Origin: Cepaea nemoralis
Taxonomy: Eukaryota > Mollusca > Gastropoda > Stylommatophora > Helicidae
NCBI GenBank assembly: GCA_014155875.1
Contig: JACEFZ010011076.1
Span: 62,001-126,000, forward strand
DNA length: 64,000 bases
Reading direction: 5' to 3'
The position numbers and the translations under genes were made by a program. The notes beneath the pieces were generated by a model that saw nothing but the letters and a program-made list of their open reading frames with translations, made no database searches and had not been told where the DNA came from. The first letter of the stretch is position 1; every line of letters starts with the position of its first letter. Shown piece by piece: positions 1-11,345 of the stretch.

Positions 1-923
1 TGAGACATCAACAGGGTGAGAGTACAAGTAACGTTGGCATCTACGAAAGTTGCACGGTCAACCACAATGACAACACAGCCGGTAATTTAGCACTGTTCAT
101 ACAAACAATCTGTCACAGCACATGAGACATCAACAGGGTGAGAGTACAAGTAACGTTGGCATCTACGAAAGTTGCACGGTCAACCACAATGACAACACAG
201 CCGGTAAGTTAGCACTGTTCATACAAACAATCTGTCACAGCACATGAGACATCAACAGGTGAGAGTACAAGTAACGTTGGCATCTACGAAAGTTGCACGG
301 TCAACCTACAATGACAACACAGCCGGTAAGTTAGCTACTGTTCATACAAACAATCTGTCACAGCACATGAGACATCACAGGGTGAGAGTACAAGTAACGT
401 TGGCATCTACGAAAGTTGCACGGTCAACCCACAATGACAACACAGCCCGGTAAGTTTAGCACTGTTCATACAAACAATCTGTCACAGCACATGAGACATC
501 AACAGGGTGAGAGTACAAGTAACGTTGGCATCTACGAAAGTTGCACGGTCAACACAATGACCAACACAGCCGGTAATTTAGCACTGTTCATACAAACAAT
601 CTGTCACAGCACATGAGACATCAACAGGGTGAGAGTACAAGTAACGTTGGCATCTACGAAAGTTGCACGGTCAACCACAATGACAACACGCCGGTAAGTT
701 AGCACTGTTCATACAAACAATCTGTCAACGCACATGAGGACATCAACAGGATGAGAGTACAAGTAACGTTGGCATCTACGAAAGTTGCACGGTCAACCAC
801 AATGACAACACAGCCGGTAAGTAGCACTGTCATACAAACAATTGTCACAGCACATGAGACATCAAGAGGATGAGAGTACAAGTAACGTTGGCATCTACGA
901 AAGCTGCACGGTCAACCACAATT
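1..923. repeat. 122-bp satellite array, copy 1
   Basis: About 7.5 head-to-tail copies of a 122-bp unit; the word TGAGACATCAACAGGGTGAG recurs every ~122 bases, as at 1 and 123. Units differ by a few substitutions and one-base indels. Short open frames here are produced by the repeat and stay open for only about half a unit. The array runs off the left edge of the window. The same unit forms the second array at 3370-5380. Confidence 0.95.
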
Positions 924-1250
924 GTATGTTTAGTTTAGCCGACGGATCATCATCACTGCACACGGGTGTAATCCATAAGTGCTCAGTTCTACTCCTAACT
1001 CAAGCCTGAGTCCGGAGAATCTCAGCTCAGTGCACGAACTCCGTAGCAACGGCGAGGATCTTTAAATACTTTGGTTAGATTTTTCACTCGAAATTTTGCC
1101 CGGGCAGCGCCGTTAGGCTACTCTTTTTCGATTTCCAACTGCCAAGGGATTTTTTTTTACGTGCGCAACAATACACACGGGCGTCCAACCACAGTTGTAT
1201 GTAGAAGGACACTGTTGTCAGCCAAGCTTCAACTTTTATTAAAATAACTA
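924..1250. repeat. Unique segment attached to the satellite array, copy 1
   Basis: Non-tandem sequence directly after array 1. Recognisable words are GCCAAGGGATTTTTTTTTAC, TACGTGCGCAACAATAC and CTTTTATTAAAAT. The same words occur in the same order at 5381-5735 after array 2, so array plus segment were copied as a block. No coding potential is seen. The arrangement, a tandem core plus a unique flank, resembles pearl-like or Helitron-related elements known from bivalves, but no terminal hairpin or terminal inverted repeat was identified. Confidence 0.7.
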
Positions 1251-1345
1251 GCTGACCCGGCCCGGCTTCGCCCAGACTCTGGTGGGGAGCATCTCATTTA
1301 ATTCATATAAGTAGTCATATAAGTTCTCGTTCCCGTTACCGACTA

Positions 1346-1380
<35 letters not shown>

Positions 1381-1529
1381 TATAAGTTCCCGATCATATA
1401 AGTCATATAAGTTCCCGTTCCGACTATCTATCTGTCTGTCTGTCTGACCCGGCCCGGCATCGCCCAACTCCTGGTGGGGAGCATCTCATTTAATCATATA
1501 AGTAGTCATATAAGTTTCCCGTTCCCCAC

Positions 1530-1594
<65 letters not shown>

Positions 1595-1716
1595 ATCTAT
1601 CTATCTGTCTGTCTGACCCCGGGCCCCGCCCAGGGGGGGAGATCTCATTTAAATTATATAAGTAGTCATATAAGATCCCGTTCCCGACTATCTGTCTGAC
1701 TGTCTGTCTGTCTTGG
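1246..1716 (+). repeat. Dispersed repeat beginning CTGACCCGGCCCGGC, with (CTGT)n, three tandem copies
   Basis: Each copy begins CTGACCCGGCCCGGC, contains GGTGGGGAGCATCTCATTTA and CATATAAGTAGTCATATAAG, and ends in a (CTGT)n run of variable length. Copies start near 1251, 1444 and 1611. The same unit occurs as about five tandem copies at 18826-19385. The internal tetranucleotide probably expanded separately in each copy. No protein is encoded. Confidence 0.85.
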
Positions 1717-1724
1717 GTAAATGT

Positions 1725-3165
1725 AGGGGAGGAGGAAGACGGAGGTGGGGGAGGGGGGGGGAGGGAGGAGACAGGAGGAGTAGGGAGGAAAGGAAGGAGG
1801 AGGGGGTTAGGAGGAGTAGGGTGGAGGAGGAGGCGAGGAGGAGGGGGGAGGAAGAGGGGGGGGAGGGGGGAGGCGGGAGGGAGGAGGAGGGGGGAGGGGA
1901 GTGATGAGGTGGAGGGGAGGGGGGGGAGGGCGGAGGGCGAGGAGGAGGGGGGGGGGAGGGATAGGAGGGGGGAGGAGGAGGAAGAGGGCGGAGGAGGGAG
2001 GAGGTTTGAGGGGGGAGGAGGAGGGAGGAGGAGGGGTGAGGAGGAGGAGAGGGAGGAGGAGGAAAAGGAGGGGGAGGAGGAAGGAGGGGGTAAAGGAGGG
2101 TGAGGAGGAGGAGGGGGGGGGAGGGGAGGGGGAGGAGGAATGTGAGGGGGAGGAGGGAGAGGGGGAGGGGGGGGGGGAAGGGAGGAGGAGGGATGAGGGA
2201 GGAGGGGAGGAAGAGGGGAGAGGAGGGAATGAAGGGGGAGGAGGTGGGGGGGGGGGGGGGAGGGGAGGAGGAGGTTGGGGGAGGGGGAGGGAGGGGGGAA
2301 GGAGGGGGGGGGAGGGAGGAGGAGGAAAGGAGGGAGGACGTGGGGGAGGGGAAGGAGGGATGGGAGGGGGGGAGGGAAAAAGAAAAGGGTAGAAGAAGGT
2401 GGGAGGGGGGGGGGAGAGGGAGGAGGAGGGGGAGGAAAAGGGCGGAGGGAGGAGGAGAGAGGCGGAGGGGGGAGGGTGGTGGAGGAGGAAGAGGGGAGGG
2501 AAGGGGGAGGAAGACGGCGGGGGAGGGAGGCTGAGGGGGGGAAAGGGGGCGGAAGAGGGAAGGAGGAGGGGGGAGGAGGTGGAGGAGGGGGGGGAGGGGA
2601 AGAGGGAAAAGGGTAGGAGGAGGAAGGGGAGAGGAGGAGAAGGAGGGGGAGGAGAAGAGGAGGAGGGAGGAGGAGGGGAGGAGGAGGGAGGGGCAGAGGG
2701 AGAAGGGAAGGAGGAGGAGGAAGGGGGGAGGAAGGAGGGACCCGAGGAGGGGAGGAAGGAAAGGGAGGTGGAAAAGGGGAGGGGGGAAAAGAGGTAGGGG
2801 AGGAGAAGGTAGAGGGGGAGGGAGGAAGGAAGGGAGGAGGAAGGGGGGAGGAGGAAGGGGGGAGGGGGGGGGAGGAGGAGGGGGAGGGGTCGGAGGGGAA
2901 GAGGGAAGAGGGAGAAGAAGGGAAAGGAGGAGGAGGATGATGAGGGAGAAAGGGGGGGAAGGAGGAGGAGGAGGCGGAGGAGAGGGGTGAGGGGGGGAGG
3001 GAGGGGGGGAAGATGAGGAGGAGGGGGATGAGGCGGAGGGAGTAGGAGGGGGGAAAAAGGAGGAGGAGGGGGGAGGAAGAGGGGAAGGGGGAGGGGGGGA
3101 TTAGAGGGAGGAGGAAGAGGAGAGGGTGGAGGAGGAGGTAGAGGGGAAGAAGAAGAGGGGGGGAG
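1725..3165. repeat. Polypurine (GGA/GAG)n tract of about 1.4 kb
   Basis: The plus strand is almost entirely G and A, with only isolated C or T, for about 1.4 kb. It contains many runs of four or more G. Long open frames on both strands (Gly/Glu/Arg-rich on plus, Pro/Ser/Leu-rich on minus) follow from the composition and are not genes. Such tracts can form H-DNA triplexes and G-quadruplexes; that is general knowledge and was not tested here. Confidence 0.95.
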
Positions 3166-3261
3166 GTTCGCCATTCCGAATTCATACTCGTCTAGTTCTT
3201 CCCTTCTACACGATGTAGATAACTCCTTACACATAAAAAGATGAATGTATTGATATTGCCG

Positions 3262-3358
3262 TGGCGGAGGAATATCAGCAGCCAGAGTTGATCCAAAAAA
3301 AACCAAAGGGATGAGATCTACGGAGGTGAACGCCTACGCCACCGGGACGGCACTTTTA
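3262..3358 (+). mobile_element. LINE 3'-end fragment
   Basis: This stretch matches the 3' end of the LINE at 41930-42663. Shared words in order are AATATCAGCAG (AATATTATCAGCAG in the other copy), AGAGTTGATCC, GAGATCTACGG/GAGATCTGTGG and GAACGCCTACRCCA. The match stops just before the position where the other copy enters its (GAT)n tail. It is a short, non-coding remnant between the purine tract and satellite array 2. Confidence 0.75.
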
Positions 3359-3369
3359 GAGAGGGGGTT

Positions 3370-5380
3370 TTTACAATCTGTCACAGCACATGAGGACATC
3401 AACAGGGTGGGGAGTACAAGAAACGTTGGCATCTACGAAAGCTGCCCGGTCAACCACCAATGAAAACACAGCCGGTGAAGTTAGCACTGTTCATACAAAC
3501 AATCTGTCACAGCACATGAGACATCAACAGGATGAGAGTACAAGTAACGTTGGCATCTACGAAAGTTGCACGGTCAACCACAATGACAACACAGCCGGGT
3601 AATTTAAAGGCACTGTTCATACAAAAAAAAAATCTGTCACACCCCACCAAGGGCCCCACAATGAAGGTAACAGGGTTTAGTAAAAGTAACGTTGGCATCT
3701 CAACAAAGTTGCACGGTCAACCACAATGAAAACAACACAGCCGGTAAGTTAGCACGGTTCATAAAAAACAATCTGTCACAGCACATAAAGACATCAACAG
3801 GATGAGAGTACAATAACGTTGGAATCTACGAAAGTTGCACGGCCCAACCACAATGACAACACAGCCGGTAAGTTAGCACGTTCATACAAACAATCTGTCA
3901 CAGCACTTTGAGACATCAAAAAGGGTGAGAGTACAAGAAACGTTGGCATCTACGAAAGTTGCACGGTCAACAAAATTGAACAAAAAAACAGCCGGGTAAA
4001 GTTAGCACTGTTCATACAAACAACCCCTTTCACAGCACATGGACATCAACAGGGATGAAAGTAAGCGTCTTGGAAATCTACAAAATTTGCACGGTAAACC
4101 CCACAATGACAACACAGCCGGTAATTTGCACTGTTCATAAAAAAACAAATCTGTAAACAGCACATGAGACTTCCACAGGGTGAGAGTACAAGTAACGTTG
4201 GCATCTACAAAAAGTTGCACGGTCAACCACAATGACAAACAACCCCCCGGGTAAGTTAGCACTGTTCATACAAACAATCTGTCACAGCACATGAGACACC
4301 CAACAGGGTGAGAGTACAAGAAACCCGTTGGCATCTCCCAAAGTTAACGGTCAAACCACAATGACAACCCCAAGCCGTAAGTTAGCACTGTTCAAAACAA
4401 ACAATCTGTCACAGCACATGGGGACATCAACAAGGGTGAGAGTAAAAGAAACGTGGGTTTTCTACGAAAGTTGCACGGTCAACCACAATGACAACACAGC
4501 CGGTAAGTTAGCACTGTTCATACAAACAATCTGTCACAGCACATGAGACCCCAAGGATGGGGATTACAAGTAACGGGGCATCTACGAAGTTGCCAGGGTA
4601 AACCCCACAATGACAACCCCAGCGGTAAGTTAGCATGTTCATATACAAACAATCTGTCCAGCACAGAGACATCAAAACAGGGTGAGAGTACAAGTAACGT
4701 TGGAATCTACGAAAGTTGCACGGTAAACCACAATGAAAAACACACCCGGGTAAGTTGGGCACTGTTCATACAAACAATCTGTCACAGCACATGAGACATA
4801 AAACAGGGTGAGAGTACAAGAAACCCGTTGGCATCTACGAAAGTTGCCCCCGGTCAACCACAATGACAACAAAAAGCCCCCGTAAGTTAGCACTGTTCAA
4901 AACCCCAATAAAAAATCTGTCACAGCACATGAGACATCAACAAGGGTGAGCGTAAAAAGTAACGTTGGCATATACGAACTTTTCCCACGGTCAACCCAAT
5001 GACAACACAGCCGGTAAGTTAGCACTGTTCATACAAACAAATCTGCCCACAGACACATGAGACTTTCAACAGGGTGAATTTACAAGAAACTTTGGGGCAT
5101 CTACGAACATTCCCGGGTTCCAACCACAATGAAACACACCCGGGAAAAGTTAGCACTGTTCTTTACAAACAATCTGTCACAGCACATGAGACACACGGGG
5201 GTGAGGAGTACAAGTAACGTTGGCATCTACGAAAAATTGCCGGTCAACCACATTGACAACACGGGCCGGTAAGTAGCACTGTTATAAAAAACCCAATCTG
5301 TCACAGCACATGAGACATCAACAGGGTGAGAGTACAAGTAACTTTTCCCATCTACGAAAGGGGGCACGGTAAAACCCGGG
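3370..5380. repeat. 122-bp satellite array, copy 2
   Basis: About 16 to 17 copies of the same unit as at 1-923. Many copies carry extra or substituted runs of A, C, G or T (for example CCCCGGG or AAAAAAA inside otherwise conserved words), so unit length varies. The damage is concentrated in homopolymers and is not what ordinary satellite divergence looks like; it may reflect a poor consensus. Short open frames inside are repeat artefacts. Confidence 0.92.
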
Positions 5381-5735
5381 TTTTGTATTTTTAGTTTGGG
5401 CCGAGGTTTAAAACTTTCACAGCACAGGGGTTTAAAAACCCCAAAATGTCAGTTCTACCCCTAACCAAGCCTGAGCCCGGAAAAAATCTAAGCTCGGGTG
5501 CACGAACCCCCGTAGCAAGGGGCGAGGATCTTTAAATTTTTGGGTTAGTTTTTTCCCCCTCAAAATTTTTCCCCGGGGGGTTAGGGGGCGTTAGGCTACT
5601 CTTTTTCCTTTTCCAACTGCCAAGGGATTTTTTTTACGTGCGCAACAATACCCAGGGGCCCCAAACCACATTTTTAAAAGGGTAAAAGGGAAAAATGTTG
5701 TCACCCAAAAGCTTAAAACTTTTATTAAAAAATTT
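5381..5735. repeat. Unique segment attached to the satellite array, copy 2
   Basis: Degraded copy of 924-1250. It keeps GCGTTAGGCTACTCTTTTTC, TTCCAACTGCCAAGGGAT, ACGTGCGCAACAATAC and AACTTTTATTAAAA in the same order. It carries the same homopolymer damage as the array before it. Confidence 0.7.
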
Positions 5736-6829
5736 AAAAATTTTGTGCAGGGTTTTTCTTCTTCCACAAATTATTAAAGAATTTGGTATTAAACACAGTT
5801 CCCCCAGGGGATCTAATAACTTTGGTTTCCGGGGTAGGCATAGCTTCCCCAGGTTTATTTAGTTAGTAACCTTTGGGTTTCCCTGGCATTTTCCACATCA
5901 CGGGGAAGTCCCAGCTCCCTTTTTCTTCTTTTAAGCAAATACCCTGTAAAAACTGTTTTTTTAAGGTTTGGGTTTGTTGTTTTCCCCCAACTCGACTCTT
6001 CAAAGATTTTTCCCCGTTTTGGAAAATGGCGCTGGAAACCCGTTTTTTTTTGAAAAATGGGACAAAGGATAGGCGGGAAATTTCCTTTTTTTTTTTCTGG
6101 GTTTCCACGTACGAATTTATTTTTTTGGCTACTGGCTAATCTTAGTAAACAATTTGACCTTCTGTACGTGCCTACCAGATTTGAGTTTTGCTATTAGGGT
6201 TTTCGACCTGACACAGTAGTGGCCTGCTGTTTTTTGGGGGGTAAACATTTTTTTTCCCCTGTGCATGTCAAACTATCTACCACGCATGGCTCTATTGTTA
6301 GAATTCAGAAAAAAAAATAAAAACAAGGAGAGGGGAGGGGCGGCATACTGACCAAAGGAAACGTCAACCTTTGCTATTCAGTCCCCTCTGTCACATTTTT
6401 TTAAAAACCGCACATATGGAAGTTACCAGTATTTCACAAATTACTTTGTGTGCTTTTATGTAGTAGTCATTAACCAGAGTGACATATTTCACTGTGTATT
6501 TTCTGTAAAAAACCTTTCTCAGTGTTGATCTATTTTCACAGCTGCTGGGCCGGGATTATTCATGTAGCAATTCTATGTTGCAGACAGGTATCTTTGGAGA
6601 AGTAGAAAACAAACAGTAAATAATATGTAATAGCATCCTTAATTGTAGTTTTCTCGCCACAGCGGGATATCAAATACGTAATATCAAACTTTGGAAATAT
6701 AACCGTTATTTAGATGCCGTAATGAGGAAGGAAGATGCGGGTGTTTGAGTGCACGAATGAGAACATGTGAAGATCCCATGCAGACTGAATACAAGTTGCT
6801 CACAGCAATAAGTCAATTTAAGTAGGGAG
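5736..6829. other. No gene seen; homopolymer-rich sequence
   Basis: AT-rich sequence with many runs of T, G and C in its first half (5736-6260), where small open frames on both strands are rich in Phe and Lys because of the runs. From about 6400 the composition looks ordinary. No repeat family, RNA gene or domain is recognised. Confidence 0.5.
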
Positions 6830-8331
6830 CATCTTAGACATATTATATTATATTAGTGACAACTTTCTGTCAATGTTTAGTTGGAACATCTTAGACATAT
6901 TAAAACTAGATTAGTAACAACTTCTGACAAGTTTAGTAGGAACATCTAGACATATTATACTATTTTTGTAAAAAAATTCTGACAATTTTTAGTTGGAACA
7001 TCTTAGACTTTAATTATACTAGATAGTAACACTTCTGACAATGTTTAGTGGGAAACAATCTTAGCCCAATTATACTAGATTAGAAACCCAAACTTCGGGA
7101 AAATTTCTTTAGTTGGAAATCTTAGACATATATACTAGATTAGTAACAACTTCTGACAATTTTTTAAGTAGGAAAAAATCTTAACATATTATACTATATT
7201 AGTAACAACATCTGACAATTTTTATTAGAACATTTTAGACATATTATACTATATTGAAAACACATCCTGACAATGTTTTTTGGAACACTTAGACATATTT
7301 TACTAGATTAGTAACAACTTCTGACAATGTTTGAAAGGAACTCTTAGACATATTATACTAAAATTATTTTCAACTTCTGACAATCTTTAGTTGGAACATC
7401 TTAGCCATTTTAATACTATATTAGAAAAAACATCTGACAATGTTTAGTTGGAACCATCTAGACATATTATACTAGATTAGTAACAACTTCTGACAATTTT
7501 TAGTAGGAACATCTTAGACAATTATACGGGAAGATTATTTAAAAAACTTCGGGAACAATTTTTAAAGTTGGAACATCTTAGACATATTTATACTATATTA
7601 TTTAAAAAACCATCTGACAATGTTTTAGTTTTGGGAACATCTTAGACATATTATACTAGATTAGTAACAATTTTCGACAATGTTTATTAGGAAAATTTTA
7701 AAGACATATTATACTAGATTAGTAACAACATCTGACAATGTTTATTAGAAAACATTTGGGCATTTAACTAGAACTAGTTTAACATCATCTGACAATGTTT
7801 AGTAGGAACATCTTAGACATATTATACTAGATTAGTAACAACTTCTGACAATCTTTAGTTGGAACATCTTAGACATATTATACTATATTAGTAACAACAT
7901 CTGACAATGTTTAGTAGGAACATCTTAGACATATTATACTAGATAAGTAACAACATCTGACAATGTTTAGTAGGAACATCTTAGACATATTATACTAGAT
8001 TAGTAACAACTTCTGACAATGTTTAGTAGGAACATCTTAGACATATTATACTAGATTAGTAACAACATCTGACAATGTTTAGTAGGAACATCTTAGACAT
8101 ATTATACTATATCAGTAACAACATCTGACAATGTTTAGTAGGAACATCTTAGACATAGTATACTAGATTAGTAACAACATCTGACAATGTTTAGTAGAAA
8201 ATATCTTAGACATATTATACTAGATTAGTGACTAATACTGTAAATGTTTAGTAGAAACATCTTAGACATATTATACTAGATTAGTGACTAATACTGTAAA
8301 TGTTTGGTAGTAATATCGTAGACATATTACA
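6830..8331. repeat. 56-bp satellite array, left part
   Basis: About 26 copies of a 56-bp unit containing AACATCTTAGACATATTATA and GTAACAACWTCTGACAATG. Copies from about 7790 to 8220 are clean and exactly 56 bp apart; copies from 6950 to 7780 carry homopolymer-type errors. The array is interrupted at 8332 by a DNA transposon and resumes beyond it. Confidence 0.93.
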
Positions 8332-8989
8332 CCGGGCATTGTCAAGTCTCTCTTCACCTTGTATGTAGAACACATTTGAAAAATTAAGTACACGATGTCA
8401 TCAACAAATGTCCTAAAAAACTCATTATATTAGTTACAATAGTCACTGCTATAGTCTAAGGCTGTTTTTGAGAAGCTGGAAAGTACTAATGAAGTATTCA
8501 TTATAACAGGTGTTGGAAATGTCCAAAACGGGCTTCACGACTTGACTGTACACGCCTCTTCATATTGTCAAATACTCTCTGCAACGTGTCTGTTGTTATT
8601 TTCCTTAAGGACTTGCTTGGACTCTTCAGGATTCTGTCTTAAATATGTAGACATTTTTCTGCAGACACAGCAGGCCTACTAGATCGCAGAGCATTTTTCA
8701 AATTTCCCTTAGCAAGAAACTTATTCAACAAATTTCCAACGGTATTGCCATGAGGAGGTTGTTTATCATAACATCTTGCTATAAATCTTTGAACAACCGA
8801 AAAAATTCTTTCTTCCGATAATAACACCATTCTGTTTGGAGTGCAAAGAATAACTCCAGCAGACAACAGCCATTCGCTGCATATTGCTTCATGACTAACT
8901 GTGGGGTACATATGTTTTATGACATAAAGTGCTTCATTTTTCACATTTGTTTTACATACAAGGTGAAGTGAGACTTTATAAACACCCGG
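8332..8989 (-). mobile_element. Internally deleted DNA transposon (DUF4817-type transposase remnant)
   Basis: A 658-bp element with imperfect terminal inverted repeats of about 50 bp. The left end, 8332-8382, begins CCGGGCATTG and contains CTTCACCTTGTATGTAGAAC. The right end, 8937-8989, read in reverse begins CCGGGTGTTTATAA and contains CTTCACCTTGTATGTAAAAC. It is inserted in the 56-bp satellite: flanks read CATATTACA on the left and TACTATATTAG on the right, against CATATTATACTAGATT in intact units. This fits a TA target duplication with one base changed on the left. It carries only the two ends of a transposase gene, so it could move only with help. Confidence 0.82.
8501..8944 (-). pseudogene. 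Transposase remnant: DUF4817-like N-terminus joined to the C-terminal tail
   Basis: The first frame, from ATG at 8944 down to a stop at 8639, encodes 101 residues. Residues ~40-101 have the layout of the helix-turn-helix DUF4817 region found at the start of some animal transposases: SEERIFSVVQRF near 43-54, then FLAKGNLKNALRSSRP near 79-94. Beyond the stop, in another frame at ~8501-8600, the translation KITDTLQRVFDNMKRRVQ leads to GHFQHLL and a stop, which is how these transposases usually end. The entire catalytic (DDE) region between the two parts is missing. The family assignment is from remembered motif patterns; the internal deletion is visible directly from the length. Confidence 0.75.
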
Positions 8990-9235
8990 TACTATATTAG
9001 TGGTCTTTGACTAATTCTTTTAATGTTTAGTAGGAACTTCTTATACATATGACACCATATCAGTAACTTGTGGCGAATGCTTTCCATACTTAGTAGTAAC
9101 ATCTGAGAGATCTGCTTGTAACCAATACTTTCCATGTTCACAAGGAACATCTTGTACACATGATTCTATATTACTGGCTTGTCACTAATCCTGTCCATGT
9201 TTAAATAATAGGATAACTTGGACATTAACATTAAA
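8990..9235. repeat. 56-bp satellite array, right part (diverged)
   Basis: Four diverged units continue after the transposon, with TTTAGTAGGAACTTCTTATA and CCATACTTAGTAGTAACATC as recognisable cores. They decay progressively to the right, as expected at an array edge. Confidence 0.75.
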
Positions 9236-9244
9236 GGAGGTAAG

Positions 9245-9530
9245 CATGGCCGAATGGATAAGAGCGCTCGCTCCTAAACTTCTGGTGTGCTTATGTCGAG
9301 GTAGCGGATTCAGCGCCTACAATGGTCAGTTGGAATAACATGTTGACTTCTCGTTCTTGACTTGCAGACGTACATTATAAGTACCTCAGAAGTCGGAGTG
9401 AGTTCGCCCGATGGCGATGAACACTGGTCACAAGGAAAGATATTCCCTTCACAAACATCAGTCCAGTGCCCAAGGAAGTTAGAAAACACGTGTATGGACT
9501 ACGCTTGAATTTAAAAAGGCGTTAAAAATG
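9245..9530 (+). mobile_element. tRNA-headed SINE, family B with long body
   Basis: The head TGGCCGAATGGATAAGAGCG resembles a Leu/Ser-type tRNA 5' half with a polymerase III A box, followed by a degraded B box (GTAGCGGATTCAGCGCC). The body GGCGATGAACACTGGTCA ... GTGTATGGACTACGCTTGAA recurs at 14108-14345. It is not a functional tRNA gene because the 3' half does not fold back onto the 5' half. It is non-coding and transcribed, if at all, by polymerase III from its internal boxes. Confidence 0.75.
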
Positions 9531-10119
9531 TCCCGTAGCAGGGAACTAATGTGGGTGGTGGGTGTCAAGGACAGAAATGAGTTAAAAGAGAACATGGACC
9601 ATGCTGCATAGGATAGCTAAGGATAGGACGGCTGGAGTGAACTGGCTGAGAACCTATACCCCCATAGTAGATAAAGCGAGAAATAAGAAGAAAAAGAAGA
9701 CAAGGACAATGATGTATCAATAAAAATAACAAAGGAAAAATAGCGCAAAACATTACTACATACATGTATAAGTCAGCGACGTTACATCGAACAACAACAT
9801 CCCAATATCACAAGTGGGCTCTAAATTATTCATCTCATCTGCCGAATTTGGTTTCAATATACAGACCCGTTTCAATTATTTGTGAATCTCTTTTATCTAT
9901 TTGTAATCTAGTACCACTGCCACTGTGGGAAAAACAGTTTGTGAGCGATCCTACCAAGCACATGTGCTGATAGCCCGCACACATAAAAGTGCATGCATGA
10001 TAGCAGCTGTCGGCCATATGTCAATAGATACACCAGCTGGTAAACATACCCAACAGATGATAAACATACGACAATGGGTTACACCTTACAAACATAAGCC
10101 AACTGAGAGCTACTAACAC
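9531..10119. other. No gene seen
   Basis: Ordinary AT-rich sequence. Short open frames on both strands have no recognisable domains. No tandem structure or SINE boxes were noticed. Confidence 0.4.
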
Positions 10120-11345
10120 ATATCAGACAATTAACTGGACCACTTTTAAATACAATACAGTTAGCTGGTCGCTTAAAAAGTCGCTTAAAAGTCGACTTCA
10201 TTGCACCGGGTTTTATCCCATATGGCTTGGTCTCTTAAATGGATCAGCCACCACCTTGAGAACAGAACTGCCAGGACAAAAGTACAAGGACAAACCAGCC
10301 AATTAACTGGAGCCACTTTTAAATATAAGACAATTAACTGGACCAATTGTAAATAAAAGACAATTAACTGGACGACTTTTAAAAATAAAACAATTTAGAG
10401 CATGACAAGCAAACATAAGACCGAATGACAAGGCAACTAATGCAAATTAAACAACAGACATCACAACTAACAAACATAAGAAACTTTAGAGCACAACGAA
10501 AAACGTTTTAGACAAACTGACTGCACTGCTAACAAACTAAACAAAAATTAAAGCACATTTAACAATCACAAGACGGTTGACATAACATCTAAGAAACATA
10601 GAACAACAGACAGAACAACATACATTCAACAATGGCAGCACAACTAGCAAAAACAAGATGGTTGACAGCACAACTAACAAACAAAAGAAACCGACATTGC
10701 ATATGACAATCCGACGCTAACGGACGTTAGCACCGCTAACGAACATACGACAGTTGATTGCACCGCTAACGAAGATAAAACAGTTGATTGCACCGCTAAC
10801 GAACATACGACAGTTGATTGCACCGCTAACAAACATACGACAGTTGATTGCACCGCTAACGAACATACGACAGTTGATTGCACCGCTAACAAACATACTA
10901 CAGTTGATTGCACCGCTAACGAAGATAAACCAGTTGATTGCACCGCTAACGAAGATAAAACAGTTGATTGCACCGCTAACGAAGATAAACCAGTTGATTG
11001 CACCGCTAACGAAGATAAACCAGTTGATTGCACCGCTAACGAAGATAAAACAGTTGATTGCACCGCTAACGAAGATAAACCAGTTGATTGCACCGCTAAC
11101 GAAGATAAACCAGTTGATTGCACCGCTAACGAAGATAAAACAGTTGATTGCACCGCTAACGAAGATAAAACAGTTGATTGCACCGCTAACGAAGATAAAA
11201 CAGTTGATTGCACCGCTAACGAAGATAAAACAGTTGATTGCACCGCTAACGAACATACGACAGTTGATTGCACCGCTAACGAAGATAAACCAGTTGATTG
11301 CACAGCTAACGAAGATAAAACAGTTGATTGTACCGCTAACACACA
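10120..11345. repeat. 30-bp minisatellite with diverged left shoulder
   Basis: The core at 10737-11340 is about 20 units of exactly 30 bp. Each has an invariant CAGTTGATTGCACCGCTAAC and a 10-base variable part (GAAGATAAAA, GAAGATAAAC, GAACATACGA and variants). Because 30 is divisible by three and the unit has stop-free frames, long repetitive frames exist on both strands (about 220-230 residues each); these are not evidence of a protein. From 10120 to 10736 degenerate relatives occur, such as GACAATTAACTGGACCA and ACAACTAACAAACATAAGA. The array is homogeneous in the middle and decayed at its edges. Confidence 0.93.

Noticed and set aside
1593..3306. Long Pro/Ser/Leu-rich minus-strand frames (about 500 residues)
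   Set aside because: They lie over the polypurine tract; a sequence almost without T or A-C mixtures on one strand rarely makes stop codons, so open frames appear by composition.
1..5735. The two array-plus-flank blocks as LTRs of one retrotransposon
   Set aside because: The 2.1 kb between them is a purine tract, a CTGT repeat and a LINE scrap, with no retrotransposon genes, primer site or polypurine tract at the right places.
5863..6139. Overlapping Phe/Lys-rich frames on both strands
   Set aside because: They depend on long T or A runs in a patch that looks corrupted, and have no motif.
9245..9320. Possible functional tRNA-Leu gene
   Set aside because: The A-box region looks tRNA-like but the B box is damaged and no acceptor stem pairs; similar heads recur with attached bodies, so these are SINEs.
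10737..11340. CRISPR-like pattern: constant 20-base block separated by 10-base variable parts
   Set aside because: The variable parts are only ten bases and fall into about five recurring types, unlike unique ~30-base spacers; the context is eukaryotic with no cas genes. It is a 30-bp minisatellite.
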